From contig NW_026570258.1 of assembly GCF_019649055.1 (NCBI RefSeq), positions 1,054,001 to 1,118,000 of the forward strand: 64,000 nt of DNA, in the 5' to 3' direction. The first letter of the stretch is position 1, and the number at the start of each line of letters is the position of its first letter. Made by a program: the position numbers and the translations under genes. The notes below the pieces were generated by a model. That model did no database searches. It saw nothing but the letters and a program-made list of their open reading frames with translations, and was not told the origin of the DNA. Below, piece after piece: positions 1 through 12,657 of this stretch. Source of the stretch: Paramacrobiotus metropolitanus. Taxonomy: Eukaryota; Tardigrada; Eutardigrada; Parachela; Macrobiotidae.

Positions 1-299
1 AAACTGTTATAAATTTCTGAAAGTGAAAAACATCTTGCAAAATTAAAATTAAATCGACAGTAATTAGTTAGGCAAAGAAAAAGTTATACCAAAAAACCAT
101 GACTGCATATTTTAAAATTACTTGTTGCAAGCGGTCCATTTTTTTTGTCAAAAAATAACTGAATAACTGAAAAGGTGCTCACGTAAATTAGCAGCCGATA
201 AAAAATTAAAAGTAAAATTACACAAATTAGCGAACATAATACATAAAGAAAATTAATTAGGAAAACAAAGAAAGAAAATAAAAAAAGATGATTACCCAC

Positions 300-560
300 G
301 GTTTTTTTATACGGGATACAGTTTTCTCAAAAAAAGAAAAAAAAAGAAAAATAATAGTTAAGTGCATTTTGTCATACGGGCAACAGTTTTCTCAGGAATG
401 ATTAAAATTAAAGAACTAAAATAAAGAATAATACTTATTACAGTTCTGTTAGACAGGCATCAGTTTTCTCAAAATAATTGAAACTAAGAAGAAAAAAAAC
501 AAAGAATAACACTAAAAAACAATTTTGTTAGGCCGGCAACAGTTTCCTCAAGGAAGACAC
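300..560. repeat. Imperfect tandem repeat at the 3' end of the MACPF-ApeC gene
   Basis: Four diverged copies of a unit of about 65-80 bp are seen. Their cores resemble CGGGCAACAGTTTTCTCA and begin near 312, 377, 454 and 533, separated by A-rich DNA. The last unit overlaps the stop codon of the minus-strand MACPF-ApeC gene, so the array lies in its 3' UTR or immediate downstream flank. The first 300 bases hold AT-rich DNA with no gene that I can support. Confidence 0.6.
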
Positions 561-3500
561 AGTAAAAGCCAGAAATCGCTGACCTCGGCATCACCGTCAT
601 TCCGGCAGCAGAACTTATAGATCGTCCCGCAGAAATGCGGCTCTTCCCGCTCATCATGACACTGGTAACTCTCGCCTTCCGGTAGTTCCCCGTTTTCCGC
701 ATTAATCGGCACCTTGACGTCGTTGAGGAAATAAGTACCGCTGTGGAAACCGTCCGGACAGGGACCGCGCCGTGACCGGAAGAGGCAGTAGGCGCCGGGC
801 TCAAAGTGCACCGTCGGCGGCGACTGCAGCGCCCCGTTGGGGGCGGGCGTGACCGTGGGAAACTGGTTGGTCTTCTTCATGCAGAAATTCAGGTACAGCT
901 CGTTATAGGCGCTCAGGAAGCCCACGTCCACGAAGGTCTCGGCGCTGCCGATAAAGCCGGTCTGCACTTTATGGTAGCGTTTACCTGCGACATTTAAACA
1001 CTGGAGTGACCGAGTCACCGAATGCTGAGAGCATTATTATGGGAGAAAATTGTTTTTAAGAAAATCTAAAGAATTTTATTATACACATTTTATTTATTTA
1101 TACATACCAACAGCCAAAAAATTCTCTACAATTTAATCTAATTCAGTAAAATAATAATTTAAAAATATTAGCAGATGTCAACAACTGTTCCTGGCGCTAA
1201 TTATTAGCTCGAAAAAATTGCTTTTGATCAAACTCGTTATGATATTTAGTTTTCCATGATTTTTATTTGGCTTTCCATTTAGCGAGTTTCTGTACGGAAA
1301 AGATTTGAAGCCCGTGCACTACGTTCTTGCTCCTTCACAACAAACAATTGAATTTGTATAAGTATCAATATTTTGGATGATCAACGGAAAAGCTTTTCCT
1401 TGCCTAGAGTAACGTGAATTGTAACGTACACAATAAATGTAAATGTATAATTTTGTAAATGTAAATGTATGTAAAATATAAATGTATAATTTTGTAAATG
1501 TAAATGTATGTAAAATGTAAATGTGCGTAAAATGTAAATGTATCTACGGTATGTAAGTGTATGTATTCAATTGTGTAAATGTAAAGTAAATGTAAATACA
1601 TTTGTAAATGTGTTTGTGAATTGAAAATAATTTCACTATTATTACCGGTAATCCAGGTGGCCATGGCGTTTCCCGCCGGACACCCGCCCGTCTGATCCCG
1701 CACCCGCAGCAGCCCGTAGTGCCCTTCCGGCCAACCGCACGTCTCATTGGCGCACACCCGCTGATTATGCAGATGCGCCGGCATGACCTCCACGTTCCGC
1801 GGCAACGGCACCGTCACCGTCTCCCCTCGTGCCGGGGAGTTACTCCCACAGGTCACCGGCACCGGGAGGGGGCCGCGCGGTCGCTTCTCCGCCGTCTTAC
1901 TGGTGTTGATCTTCACCGCCATCTCCACCAGCGCAATCTTGACATTGCGCCGTAGTTTGATGACCATTTCCGGCGACTGCAGATGATCGCATAATAGCTC
2001 CGAGTCGTTGAAGTGGTCCAGACTGAACACCTCCGAGAGTTCCCGCAGGACGAAACTCAACGGGTGGGGAAAGGTCACCGAGCCGGCCAGGGCGTGGGTA
2101 GTGGCGTTGGGCGGGAGACGGAGGAGGGCGGCGGCGATGAGAGAGGGCGAGACGGCCGATTGGTCCGTCGGGAAGGCGGGGCAGTCTCTGTTCCGGACGC
2201 CTTGGTATTCCCTGAAAGCAACCACGAACATAAAAAATTAATATGCGTCTTGTAAGGCGTACAAGTTTGTGGTGTTGGCATTGCATGACAATAAACTGAC
2301 AAATACGCTGTAGTAATAAGCAAAAATCAAAAATGGTTTTATAATACGTTTTTTTTCGAAAAACCAGAAACTCTGTACAAGAAATTTAGATTATTTAGTA
2401 TACGAAAAAAATTTCGGAAACTGCGTGGCTCTTCTAGGTTTAGTTCTGGCCTGATTTACAATATGGATTAACTTTCAAATTTAGCCGATACACTACGTTT
2501 TCACTTCATCTCATACCCGGTAGCACTTGTAATGCGTGTTATTAGTTGTACATATCTGTAAATGTGGTGATCGTTTGCCCCGTTAACGTTCGAAACGATT
2601 TTATCATTAAGTACTTCTACAGCTCTCCTAAAACATTTTTTCAGTGAATTTAACTGCGCTTTAGAAAATTTCACCAACAACGTCTTAGTGTGCTGCTGTT
2701 AAACGAATTAGAAGAATACTGCTGTTTTTTTAAAAACAGTAATTTAAGATTCATGCTGTTCACACTTACTTATTAATGCGCACGAACTGTAGAGTATATG
2801 CAGCACACAAAAATAGTGTGGGCAGAAATAGGCTTGCGCTTGCACACCGTAAAGAATAAAAATGCATTAATTCACCGTAAAAAAATCTTCAAGTAATTCA
2901 ATGGATATGTAGTTTCGTTATTAATGCTGTTACACTCCAGCAGTACTCACGTACAGTGCAATAATTTAAGTGGCACTACCTATTGCAAGTTAACTTATGA
3001 TTTCTATTAAAAGATATCAGCATACTGATGTCACTAATTAATTAATGTCAATTATAGCGTCAACAATTAATAAATTAATGTCAGTAAATAGTGTCAATAG
3101 TTAATTAATAATTAATTAATGTCAATTAATTAATTAATGTAATTGTCAGTTATTATTATTAATGCAAGTATTTAATGTGAAGTTTATCTTCGAGAAAAAA
3201 TAACAAATACCTGATTTTTTGCAACAGTAAATACCACTGTACGCGCAGCATGGTTTGTTCGAGAATAATAAAAATTATGCGTTACTCAAAGATGTTCTGC
3301 CGGCGGACGATGGTCCGTTCCGTGGCGATCTCCCCGGCCTGGACACCGACGATGATGTGCGTCCCGAATTCGCCCAACAGCGCCGCATACGTTTCGTAAT
3401 CATAATGCACTGGCAGCTCGCACACGGCGGCAATGAACGTCGACGACAGAGTTTTGTGAGAGCGGTAGTTGTACAAGATGTTCTCGTACACCGCCCACCG

Positions 3501-6500
3501 TCGGCGCTCTACCATGACGGCACCGTCGTCCAACTCCTCCGCCACGGTGTCGTAGGTCTGCGTGGAGAGACCGATGATTTCCGGTAGGGCCAGACTGTTC
3601 GGACCTGTTCATCCCGACAATTTGTTTACACGGAACCGACGTTACACAATTAATCAAACTACCCAGTAGACACACAGCTACTATAAAAGTATAATGTTAT
3701 GTCGGTTAACCCACCAACGCCGGGTACAAGAAGGAGTGGGAATACTGATTGGAAAATTGGTATTCCACGATCAAATAATTCAATTAAGAAAAATAATTTT
3801 TTGTGGCATTTTTGTGACCATAGGTCAAGCAGAGCACCACGATGCCAAAATGGCACGCATGGGAACTGAGCCAAAAGGCACAGTACAGTTTAGTGTTAAT
3901 AGCAATTTACAGAAAAATCGCATCAAAACTTGGTGTAACTTAAATAAAAGACCTCAAAAAGCGTTATGCAACTGAATGATACGAATGGTCAGCAAGATGA
4001 CCAGTGGTCAGCACAAATAAAAAATGACCTAAACCACCTATCTGAGCTGGGATACCGTGAACACGACATAAAATGCCGAGCATACTGCCAAAAACCAATT
4101 TGACACCCAGGGATCTAGGAAAACAGCATCTGGCACATTATGCAAGCGGTAGAACAAGTTAAGTCGAAGGGAGCACGTACTACAACAAACTTTGTGGTGC
4201 TTCAGCCGGTCTGAATGTTACAGAAATGCTTGCAGTACAATGCGCTATTTTCGACTACGACTGCCATAAACTCGGTCGGAAGCTATCGCGAACGTGCAAG
4301 AACTGATTAACGTACCCTGCGACTGGCAACCAGGCTACAAACTGGGCAGCACTCAGTACTGTATAGGGACGTGTCCACTGCAAGTAGCAGTTTTGGCAGA
4401 CTAGATTTACAATTAGGTTTTATTATTATTATTATTAACCCGGAACAACAATCTGCACACAATCCACTAATATCTGTACTGTGACAGCAAAACCGGTTGC
4501 AGAAATTGACAATAATCGTGAACTGACCGGTAGTCTTCGTATATGCGGTGTTGAACGCTTTTGAGTTTTCTGCTAGCGTTTACCTGTTTTGTACACTTCC
4601 TGTTCAAACTCTGCAAAGTATGCTCACTATGCAGTACAGATAAAACGCGTCATAATTCAATATCTGCGAGCAACAGACATCATATAAGCGGTTTAAAAGG
4701 CCTGCCTGCCGGTCATGCTCGCGTCATATCCGATACGACATTAGAAACCATCTAAGAAAATTTTGATTTTATATCTTTACTGCACATTTTTGTATATCAA
4801 AGCACACACAAGTACGCTGTGCGCTGAAAAATCTAGAAAACAGCTTTTATAAGCAATTTTTCTGTCGAATACAGTATCATTATCAGTATTGATACACCAA
4901 TACTACTTAATAGTAAGTAATTTTTCCGATTTTTTTACCTTGGGTGACCAGTGGTCACTTCGATGACCACTAAGTCATCATCGTTAAAACGAGCTGATTT
5001 AGTGTGATTTTTTGATTGTTGGTGCCAATCTTTACCTTACTGCAGAAATTTTATGCAGAATTTTAAAATTTCGGCATACAATAGCATCAAACCCATGCGT
5101 GTCAAATCTGGCACAGATTTTTTTAAGGACCGTAGACGGACGGTGTCCACCCATGTATGTATGACTTGCTCATTTCCTGACGAGGTCCTACGCAAACTTG
5201 CCGTGTGTTTTTTTGCATAATTTTCTGATGCAAGTGTCTCTAGGCCGGGAGCTGAGACCTCAGCGAACCCTTTCAGCTCGGTTTTGGTGAACTTCAGGTG
5301 CCCAATGGTCTCTACCAGTACTGGATTGTTTGGTGTCTAACTTTTTAAAATGTTTCTCAACATCTCTGGTTTACAATAAAATCGTGCAGACGTCTAGTAT
5401 TGCATGTTCTTCGGCTACAGAAAGTGAAGGTCGCCACTGTGCCAATTGGCATGCATGGTGTCGACCGGGTTAAGAAGACCACAGAATGCACCGCAGCAAG
5501 AACTAGGGTAGGGCAGGGGTAATTAGGACTACAGGTTAACTTGGCAGAAATAACTGCGGTTTGAATAAAAAAGTATTCCATACGATTAATGTCGATTATG
5601 ATAAAATTGCATCAACGCATGAGCGATTAAGTCGGTTATCCTATGTTTAATGGGCAAAATTTCGTAGTGCAGTGAGCTCGTTGAGATCCATACGATCCAT
5701 ACACTTACGCTACCATAATATTTTTATTATCACTATGAAATTTTTTTTTGCAGATGCGGTTTGTGACAGTGAAGTTCAATATACGTAAATTAGTTCTATG
5801 AGTATCGCTTTACGTGCATCACATATATACGCTTGTACACAAATTTTTTACGAAAACATTGCTAATGTATGTAGACGAGTACAACAGCTTTACAGTTAGT
5901 GCCTGTCGAGAATTTAGTGATTATTCGTGCTGTGTTAGGATTTTCTGGATAACACCGGTTAGATCGTTATTTCATTCGAAAAATGTCATTGCCAAAAACT
6001 ATCCTCACTTCTTTATTGGTTAATTTTGGATTTCTGGGTGGTCTAAAACTTGCCTTGCAGGCCACATCCAACAAACTGATCTTACAATATTTTTTCTAGT
6101 TTATTCAAGTGTGGATTGCCCTATTTAAATTACTGTAATTTTCTCCCGAAAAAGGAAAATAACATTCTTAAAAAAGTTTTGCCGAGTTTTTACTTGAATA
6201 GTTTCCAGAAATTAAAGGTAATCGTATAGGTGTACATAATAAACACAATGAGGAAAGTCTAGTTTCCCACTGCACTACGATATCCCGCAGTTACGACTCA
6301 CACGGTACGTAATTTATTATTGCGATCACTGGCGTCTTGCTTACCGACAATGCGGATACTGCGCGCCAGCTGTTGCCGGTAATCGGCGGCGCTGTACAGG
6401 AGGACGGTGGCCGGCGCCAAGGTACTGGTCGGCTGTGGCTGCGACGGCTGGAACTGTGTGCATGTCGCTTCTTCCGGACAACCGCTGTTGCCGGTATGCA

Positions 6501-6670
6501 GCGCTAAATGCGTCTTGTGCAGGATGCGAGCGCTGACAGCGTTGACGCCGGTATCCAGGGCCGCCGTGCCGGGTTGCGCGTCGAAAATGTTATAGCCGAC
6601 GCCGATCAATAAGGACACCTGGTAGAACGGCAATAAACGCTTCCAGCTGTCCAGATTTGAGGGAATTTCA
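548..6670 (-). CDS. MACPF domain protein with C-terminal ApeC domain (apextrin-like), copy A
   Basis: Four exons join in phase on the minus strand: 6345-6670, 3286-3604, 1646-2211 and 548-984, all with GT-AG borders. Exon 1 carries LLIGVGYNIFDA, typical of the start of a MACPF fold. Exon 2 carries Y-x6-FGTHI followed by VGVQAGE, close to the MACPF signature. Exon 3 is cysteine-containing linker. Exon 4 is a recognisable ApeC domain: NFCMKK, then EPGAYCLF, CPDGFHSG, GELPEG and FCCRNDG. MACPF-ApeC proteins are secreted, membrane-binding immune or developmental proteins in invertebrates; that role here is inferred. At least 549 codons are open. The upstream exon with start codon and signal peptide was not identified. 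Exon 1 begins in mid-codon, so such an exon must exist or have been lost. Two decayed copies lie at 12.6-17.6 kb and a relic near 62.3 kb, so this is the only intact-looking member here. An intron of about 2.7 kb separates exons 1 and 2. Confidence 0.8.
1425..1625. repeat. TGTAAA-rich minisatellite in intron of MACPF copy A
   Basis: Imperfect tandem repetition of TGTAAATGTA and variants fills most of the intron between exons 3 and 4. Units such as GTATAATTTTGTAAATGTAA recur with small changes. The array stops just before the exon 3 donor at 1645. The homologous intron of copy B lacks an obvious array, so it expanded after duplication or was lost from B. Confidence 0.75.
2985..3180. repeat. 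TTAATTAAT-rich intronic repeat shared by the MACPF copies
   Basis: Runs of TTAATTAATTAATGTCAATT and variants lie in the intron between exons 2 and 3 of copy A. Related AT-rich stretches occupy the same position in the decayed copies at about 14090-14170 and 15985-16100. The equivalence shows that introns were duplicated along with exons. Simple-sequence drift is a sufficient explanation. Confidence 0.55.
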
Positions 6671-9302
6671 CTGCAACATAATGTAAATGTTTTCATTAAC
6701 CCAACAAACGAATTTGTTTTATTTATTTTCAGGCTTCAGCTGGTAAATACGAGTATAACCAGGGGTTTGCTTTCCGAAATTTATTCTGGAACGTGTTCGC
6801 ACTTTATCAAAAAACGCAGCGGAAATGGTTGAAAAAAAATTAGTGAATTGTGTAACCGTTTTACTGATACAATGGTTATTTAAAATTTAGTTCGACAACA
6901 GGAGATGAAGTATGTTCGAACAGCCATTTCACTACAAAATCAGCCTTAACGAATATTTACGTGAAATTACTGTTTTACAGGCAGTCTTATTACAGTGCAT
7001 ATGCAAAAGCACAAATATGTGGCGCGTCAGCATTGATTAAACAATTTAAAACTCATAACTCAATAGCAAAAAAGCAAATTTTGACAGATTTACATTATGG
7101 CATTAGTGTTTTTAACGAAAGTGTTGCTGTTAATACATTAATCGTATTGTTAATTATTATTAAGTATTACACACAAATCATTGTACGTAATCTGATTTCA
7201 ATGCACTACTAAAAATAAATAAAAAAAAACAGAAAAAGCAAAAAAGAAACAATACCAAACAAATAAATTATGTCATGTTGAAACTTGCGAAAATCTGGAT
7301 AACGATGCATTCCACGCTGCAATCAGGATGTGCACATACCCACTAAATGCGGGAACCGGATGTACCTCAAAGGCGGGGCTGCTCTTGACGAGCGATGCCG
7401 ATTTTCGTGGTAGGGAATACCGGCTGACTGCAATCTCCGAGAAGAGTTCATAGCTCCCTTGACAAGACATTCCACTAAAATATACACAGGCAAAAATTAA
7501 GCTGGTTTTCACGATTGGCGGCTGGTTGTGGATGTAGAAAAGCCGCTGTGCCATCGAAGGATGATGTCCAGGATATTGAAAATTACTTTTAATTAAATTA
7601 ATTGTGCAGGTTATTACGCCGGTCTCCATAAATGCGTGATAGTCTCCATATGTTCTGTAATATTTTCGTTGCTGTAATAAATTTTGTCAAGTAACCTGAG
7701 TGCGCGCCGCTTTCGCAGACCGTGATCCGCTACTTCACCCGGCACACACGGTCACGGAGAATGTAAGTCCCATCATGATCATATTTCGATTTTAAGTTAG
7801 TCATCATACTAGTGCGATAAATTTCACGAATATTGCATTGTTCTGCTCAAGCTAGCAAAATGTACGCATCATACAAACGTACTGTATGTAAACTGCTACA
7901 GTAATCTTAATTTTAACAGCAAAATTAATTAATAAACAGCGCGTATCAGAGCGCGAACTGCAGTAGCCAGATATCTGGCGATTAAAAAACATCAACAGCC
8001 CAGTATTGGTTTGGTTTGTACGTGTAATTTTGCGTTTTTATTTGCAAAAAAGATTTATTGTTCCAATTATCGCATTCTGATTAGATACTCCGTTTTATTA
8101 ATCTAAGGTGGAGGCGCATTTCAGTCACAGCCCATACACTACGTTATAGCTGATTGCCGTAGTTTAATCTGGCGATTGCCCTGAGCTAAAAAAGTCAAAA
8201 TAATCCCCGCCACTACGCTGTCGCTCCGTCCGTATCCACGCATGACGAAGCGCATGTCAGATATCGCATTTCGATTCTCATAATTTTTACCAGAGAAATT
8301 ACTCGTATTTGCAGTGAGCTATGTTTCGGTTGTTACATGGTTAAGATAGGTATTGGATCTCGTCCGCTGTCAAACATAATTTATAAACTAATGCTATTTA
8401 CAAATTTTTAGCAAACTATTTACAAATAGTAAGCCGCACTATTAGCAACCGTAAAAATATACAACTGCTTTGGCTTAAATTTAGAAATCTATAAAGAAAT
8501 GCTGGCTTACATTTAGACAAAGCTAATGGATTCTATGAGCCAGAATACTACGATTTTCTCTCCAAGTAGTAATTTCGAAGATATATGCGCTGTAGAATGA
8601 AAGGACAAGCTTGCTCTTTAGTTATCTTAACGCATGTACAGGTTGGAGCCAAAAAAATTTTTGGAGTGTCTGTATTCAACTCAGTTTGACGCCTCAGAAT
8701 CTCGTTTCTTGGATCTGCAGTAAGTATATGAACTCTGCTTATTGTTAGCTTAAAAAAAAGAATCTACACTGAACCGGGTAATCTTGCATACTAAATGATA
8801 CGACTTACTCATGTTATTGTTAACAATAAGTATTAATACACGTAAACGATGACAATTAATTATGGCCGGTCTTAGCCATTTTACTACGATAGCACGCGTC
8901 CCAACTACAGAGTACTCGAGTCTTTTTTGCACAGATTTGTTCAAATTTGAACTGATTGAACCTGACTTATGTCCAGTTATGAACGTTAGTAAATTATCGT
9001 TTTAATCACTCAGATGTTACACTTCCGGCTGGTGTACATCAATTTTCTTTACGTCAGACGTAACGTATGCTATCCCCGGTACGGGAAATGGAGGAAGATG
9101 GGCTTATATAGTTATATGTACCAGTGTTTGCCAGTCTGGTTCATCTGGTCGCATATTCCTCTATCAACTTATATTAGTAAGTAGAATAAAATGTGTTTTC
9201 CGGTAAGTAAAAGCAATTATTTGTATTATGAGTATCTATATTCATCTGAAGTAAGTCTGTGAGTCGTCTTCACAGTAAGATGTTTGTGCGGGTATACTTA
9301 CA
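6671..9302. other. Intergenic stretch, no supported gene
   Basis: About 2.6 kb of AT-rich DNA. Its first part, about 6826-7025, is a duplicate of 17640-17805, so the duplicated MACPF block extends to about 7025. A minus-strand reading frame at 7273-7629 contains a hydrophobic stretch and two cysteines and could hold an exon, but I recognise no family. A TATA-like CTTATATAG lies near 9103; its surroundings (9045-9110) are partly duplicated at 10095-10150. Confidence 0.5.
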
Positions 9303-9743
9303 TACCGTAAAACCCGATATTAACGCCCCCCCGAAATTAACGCCCCGTGCGGTTTTAAACGCCCCCTCCCGAAGCTCTCGAAATAATAAAAGCCCCCCCG
9401 AAATTATCGCCCCGGGGCGCCTAATAAATTGCGGCGGCGCGCTTTTTTAGAGCGTTGTCGTTACAGTCTTAATGGTACATCTTCTTAAGTTAGGTAAAAT
9501 CCATTTAAAAACACCCGTTAAACCATGATTCTCTAGCAAATGTCTTGGTTTCTAAATTATTCCTTTGATATAAACAAATATAAATCTCGTTAAAACTTAG
9601 ATATCATGAGCGCGTTATTACTTAGATATCATTTAAAATATTAGACGCCCCCCCGTAATAAACGCCCCTGTGGTTTTAAGCGCCCCCTCCCGAAGCTCTC
9701 GAAAAAATAAAGGCCCAGGGCGTTAATATCGGGTTTTACGGTA
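9303..9743. mobile_element. Tigger/pogo-like MITE with 24-bp terminal inverted repeats
   Basis: A perfect 24-bp terminal inverted repeat, beginning CCGTAAAACCCGATATTAAC, occupies 9305-9328 and, inverted, 9718-9741. It is bounded by TA on both sides (9303-9304 and 9742-9743), the target duplication of the Tc1/mariner superfamily. The interior holds two copies in the same orientation of a C-rich block with CCCCCTCCCGAAGCTCTCG. There is no coding capacity. The right half matches, in reverse complement, the end of the transposase-bearing element at 55594 well past the terminal repeat, so that family is the likely source of the mobilising enzyme. Confidence 0.88.
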
Positions 9744-9793
9744 GGTCTAACCCTTGGTCGTACTTTAGAGTGAATCGTGCGTATCTGGCGACA

Positions 9794-9916
9794 ATGAGCA
9801 CGAGCGGTGATGCGGCTGCGGACGTGATGTCGCACTGTGGAAAGGATGCACTGGATGTGGTGAAAGACGGTGTGAAGAAGGTACTGCAAATCACGCCGTG
9901 CCCGGCTGATCCATGA
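9794..9916 (+). CDS. Possible 40-residue small protein
   Basis: An ATG-initiated frame ends with TGA after 40 codons, immediately downstream of the MITE. Residues are mostly Ala, Asp, Val and Lys, and DALDVVKDGVKKVL would form an amphipathic helix. The stretch is GC-richer than its surroundings, as the true exons here are. I recognise no family, and no promoter or splice evidence ties it to a transcript. It may be the last exon of a gene whose intron received the MITE, or chance. Confidence 0.25.
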   Translation: MSTSGDAAADVMSHCGKDALDVVKDGVKKVLQITPCPADP

Positions 9917-10539
9917 GCTAAAGAGTGTTGCTAATTAGAAAAGCGTGGTGTTGGTCTTTGTGATGCCGTGACGGTCTAATGGTATGGGGTCGGTTCAAAA
10001 GCGGTTGCCATTTCGACTTATGCACTGACAGGAAGTTTCAAGTTTCAATTTCAACCGCGTAAATTTCACTGAACGAAAAACAGCGCTTTTGTTTCCTTAT
10101 GTCCCGTGTAACGTGTGCTCTTCCCGGTAGAGAGAAAAAATGAAGAAAGAACTGATAAGATCAGTGAGCGGTCGAGCCTGACAGTAGTGATACAAACTCA
10201 CCGAGCGGAAGTAGTATTACTGTAAAAATGTCAAGTTAAAGTACTATTAAACAAAATCTTTAAAAAACCATTTTAAATCCCGATCATCGCCGGACGCAGT
10301 GGCAAGTGTGAAAGCTTACACTACGAACGGCTACCATACATATTGCATGCTATTGCTACATATTGCATACTATTGCCCAGACAATAACAGACAGAAAAGA
10401 CCATTGCGTTCCGCCCACCGCCACCAGCTCCACTAACATGCAGATTATTGCCATAATCTTTCCCATTAATGAAGCCGATTCAAGGGGTAAACTTGTGAAA
10501 ACTTAAGCGGCCCCCAAAAGGGCAATCAGTACGGCACAA

Positions 10540-10915
10540 TCTTCCCAAAACCACATGATTCAGACAGGATAATCAAAGCGCTTGCACTACAGACGGCAAC
10601 AGCGCTCCCGATGTCCGATGTACCTGTACTTGTCTGCCAGTAAACACGGGTATGTATATCCTTATACGATATAACCCGCTGTCCATACGTACTACTGGCA
10701 GGCTTGGGAAGATCCATGATGGAGCTCTGCGCCTTCACAAGTGCCAGACGAATCGAGAATGCCGAAACGTGTTGTAACTTGTAACAATCAAATTTCAGAC
10801 CAGCAGTTTCATAGTGCAATAGGTACAAAGACCGTTGCTTTGACAGCATCGTCCCCACTGCCACAACGGAGCCACAAGGCGTTGCCACTCGTTCTACCGG
10901 TAGGCGCGAAAGAAT
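10540..10915 (+). pseudogene. Decayed inverted copy of the secreted cysteine-rich gene (exon 2)
   Basis: The plus strand here is homologous to exon 2 of the minus-strand gene at 11166-11926, so the two form an inverted pair about 250 bp apart. Shared stretches include GCCAGTAAACAC, TACTACTGGCAGGCTTGG (TACTACAGACAAGCTTGG in the gene) and GACAGCAT near the end. This copy carries several in-frame stops and shifts of frame, so it is not coding. No counterpart of exon 1 (signal peptide) was seen upstream. Confidence 0.65.
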
Positions 10916-11165
10916 ATATATGGGCTCACCGACATTTCGTCGATTAATACTGCGTCGACCGTCACGAGGTTGACGGCTAAAAAACCTAAGAAAGCTAAGA
11001 AAATTATGAAATTTTGGAACTTACAAAACCTGACCAAACTAGTTGTCGTGGATTAAAGCTCAGGTTATTAAGTACTATAAATTTTGACCTCCTTGAGATT
11101 TTGCTACATACTATCCAGAAGTAATTTCAGCTATGCTATCACCAACCAGCACCGTTCTTTTGCGC

Positions 11166-11926
11166 CTACCGGCAAACAGCGGCAACGCCCTTCGACTCCG
11201 TTGTGGCAGTACGGACAATGCTGTCAAAGAGCAAAGGTCCTAGTATTTGTTGCACGATGAAACTGTTGGTCTGCATTTGCCTATTACAATATGTTTCGGC
11301 GTTCCGGATTCGTGCGGCACTGGTGACGGCACAGAGCTTGATCATGGACTCTCTCCAAGCTTGTCTGTAGTATGCAGGGACAGCAGGGTACACATCCAAG
11401 TGTTTACTGGCATACAGCGGGCACCGGGAGCGCAGTTGCCGTATACAGTTCCAGGTTGTGTTGGCGTGACTGAAAGTAGCACCACACTGGTCATGCTCAC
11501 GCGTGTCGACCAGTACAGCGTCCTGACTACACCAACTGCGAAGCCATTCTTTCGGGAAAGACATCGAAAGAATTATGACCAAGCGCTTTTGCTGTACGAT
11601 CTTCAGATTCAGTCTGAAAACAACTCTTTTCCTCGTGATGTAGATACAGTGCACCAGATTGCAGTGCACCAGAAAATTTGGTTTAGCGTAGCCTGCGTAG
11701 GCATCATATGACATATGTTGTACCTGCATAGCACGTCATTGTCCTGAATTTCATCCAGCAAGCTTGGAGTGTAAGGCCAGTGATGGGTGATATTTAACGC
11801 ACCTTCCAAATCGTCACATCGGCGTTTAATGCCACTGCACACTTCCTCATATTCATTTGCGTTGCCTAAACGTAAGGCGCACAATATCAGAACGAAGCAC
11901 TGTCCAGCAAAAGCCTTCATTGTCAT
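11166..11926 (-). CDS. Secreted cysteine-rich protein, unknown family
   Basis: Two exons, 11724-11926 and 11166-11535, join in phase (AG|T) to give 190 residues. The first begins ATG and encodes a clear signal peptide: KAF at the start, a hydrophobic core FVLILCAL, then small residues before EYEEVC. The mature part has about ten cysteines, an NTTW glycosylation site and a W-rich middle (TWNCIRQL, YYRQAWRES). The spacing suggests a disulfide-stabilised extracellular domain that I cannot name. A degenerate inverted copy lies 250 bp downstream on the other strand. The final TAG overlaps a CGGTAGGC sequence that could instead be a splice donor, so a further exon is possible. Confidence 0.55.
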
Positions 11927-12657
11927 CCTAACGAAGTAGTGCTGAATCCGAGGTCTCGCACGGTTGCTGAATGCTGGTCGAACTTAGAGCGCTGTATCGA
12001 CCGCGGGCAGCCCTTCGTCTGCAGTAATTTGCACAACTGTTTATTGTTTTGTTATAAATTCGTTAAATATTATCGCTTGCTCACCGGTTCTGATTAGATC
12101 GATGATTTACATGTTAGATAAAGACTTAAAGCAGAGCAAATACCGGTATAGTATGTCGAACGTTATCAAGAAGCTGGTGAAACGCACGCGAAAACCAAAA
12201 CGTACTGATTTGTACGATATTAAGGGTCAGAGAAATCCCTCTGGGATCCGTGGTGAATGCTTACACTTATGAAGTACGAAATCATAGTCTCCGCAAGTGT
12301 AAAGAATATTTCCGAGGAAGATCACACAATATACCGGTATTTTATTGATTATAAGGTTTTGCGGAAAGATTGAGACTACGTGAATGCGAAACATTGTGGC
12401 ATCATTGTGGTACAATACCTAAATCCGGAACAAGTCGAGTTGTTTTCGAATTAATTCCTCTAGGGTACGCATTAAGGTTTGAGCCTTAAGCACGTTGAAG
12501 TGCTTAGAGCAATTTTTCTTAAGCCCATGCACTACATTCCCCTTGCTTTATAAACAATCCAGTTTTCCGAGGAGTTTGCAAGATGAAAAATCAAGCCACT
12601 TGCAAGGCATTCCACAGAAAATAGTAGCGGAAAATTGCTCTACTGCACTTTTGTTAC

